DNA from: Thermoplasmata archaeon
GTDB lineage: Archaea > Thermoplasmatota > DTKX01 > GCA-020343715
DNA: 6,356 nt
Reading direction: 5' to 3'
Assembly: GCA_020343715.1 (NCBI GenBank)
Contig: CP070808.1
Span: 1,027,162-1,033,517 of the forward strand
Shown: positions 6,041-6,356 of the stretch, one piece after another
Numbering within the stretch: position 1 is the stretch's first letter
How the letters are laid out: every line of letters starts with the position of its first letter
Program-made: the position numbers and the translations under genes
The notes under the pieces: model-generated
Database searches by the model: none
The model's input: the letters and a program-made list of their open reading frames with translations, nothing else
What the model was told of the DNA's origin: nothing

Positions 6041-6356
6041 ATGAAGGTTAGAGCCTCAAGCCAGGTAACAGTGATTATCTGTCTGCTCATCCTATCATCG
6101 TCACAAATTCTTCTCGAAGATGTTGATGTAACTGCGGCACCCGGCGAGCCGGGAAGGGACCGGTTGCTCAAGGTCGCGGGGTCCTACATCATCGAGGACC
6201 ACCAGGTATGGGGCTCCGTCCTCGTCCACCCGGGGGGTAGACTCATCGTGGCCAACGGGGGCCACCTGGAGACGGGGTACATCCATCTCAACCCCCGGTC
6301 GGTGATGGAGGTCAGGTCCGGGCAGCTGACCATGGAGGCCCACTCCCACACCGACG
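6041..6356 (+). CDS. Secreted beta-strand-rich protein with N-terminal signal peptide (3' partial)
   Basis: From the ATG at 6041 the frame is open to the window edge (105 codons plus one base), so the gene is 3'-truncated. The first residues form a signal peptide: a short basic start (MKVRASSQ), a hydrophobic core (VTVIICLLILSSSQILL) and a likely cleavage site near VTAA. The mature part contains short strand-turn units such as GSVLVHPGGRLIVANGG and SGQLTMEA, in which a G-G or N-G turn alternates with V/L strands. That pattern resembles parallel beta-helix or similar repeat surface proteins of archaea, where a short opening segment defines a first coil. No catalytic motif is visible in the portion seen. 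The gene is transcribed away from the ferredoxin/AOR operon across a shared 120-bp region and seems leaderless. Export is well supported; the fold is a guess from about 70 residues. Confidence 0.8.
   Translation, partial: MKVRASSQVTVIICLLILSSSQILLEDVDVTAAPGEPGRDRLLKVAGSYIIEDHQVWGSVLVHPGGRLIVANGGHLETGYIHLNPRSVMEVRSGQLTMEAHSHTD

Noticed and set aside
5908..6171. An 87-residue minus-strand open frame crossing the intergenic region
   Set aside because: It overlaps the ferredoxin start and the signal-peptide gene, has no ribosome binding site and no recognisable content, and crosses the promoter region.
1..6356. Search for CRISPR arrays, tRNA or rRNA genes, insertion sequences and attachment sites
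   Set aside because: No regularly spaced direct repeats, cloverleaf-like segments, transposase sequence or terminal inverted repeats were seen by eye. Nearly all of the window is coding, apart from the 120-bp divergent region.

Overview
The window looks like a piece of a GC-rich archaeal chromosome, most likely a thermoplasmatote-type euryarchaeon. Three things point there. The first is a membrane-anchored surface protein that ends in two archaeal-style winged-helix (wHTH) domains. The second is an aldehyde:ferredoxin oxidoreductase (AOR) family gene with its own ferredoxin. The third is that the promoters look archaeal (T/A-rich boxes about 25-30 nt before a start, one gene apparently leaderless). 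Hand counts on individual 60-base lines run from about 52% to 78% GC. The lineage is an inference from protein style, not a database result.

Layout. (1) Positions 2-3631, + strand: the 3' 3.6 kb of a giant surface protein whose start lies outside the window. It has a propeller-like N-terminal region, five tandem NEW3-like beta-sandwiches with a period of about 107-114 residues, a CARDB domain, a hydrophobic membrane region, and two winged helices at the C-terminus. It reads as a membrane-tethered one-component regulator. (2) Positions 3636-5920, - strand: a two-gene operon convergent with gene 1 (4 nt between stop codons). It encodes a 152-residue ferredoxin with sixteen motif cysteines (four [4Fe-4S] clusters), then a 609-residue AOR-family tungsten/molybdenum-pterin enzyme. 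The AOR start (GTG at 5465) overlaps the ferredoxin stop in a GTGA. (3) Positions 5921-6040: a 120-bp divergent intergenic region with promoter candidates for both directions, an imperfect 15-bp palindrome, and a 6-bp inverted repeat flanking a T-rich box. (4) Positions 6041-6356, + strand: the 5' end of a secreted protein with a signal peptide and a beta-strand-rich, possibly beta-helical, region. It runs off the window.

How the genes may work together. The ferredoxin/AOR pair is a complete bicistron: its product should oxidise an aldehyde to an acid at a pterin-bound metal, pass electrons through the enzyme's own [4Fe-4S] cluster to the four-cluster ferredoxin, and on to cellular carriers. 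This resembles the AorA/AorB part of bacterial AorABC without the FAD subunit. The flanking genes are both surface or secreted proteins. No sequence evidence links them functionally to the AOR operon. The most unusual object here is the giant sensor-like protein with DNA-binding domains at its end.

No tRNA, rRNA, CRISPR array, insertion sequence or origin was seen.
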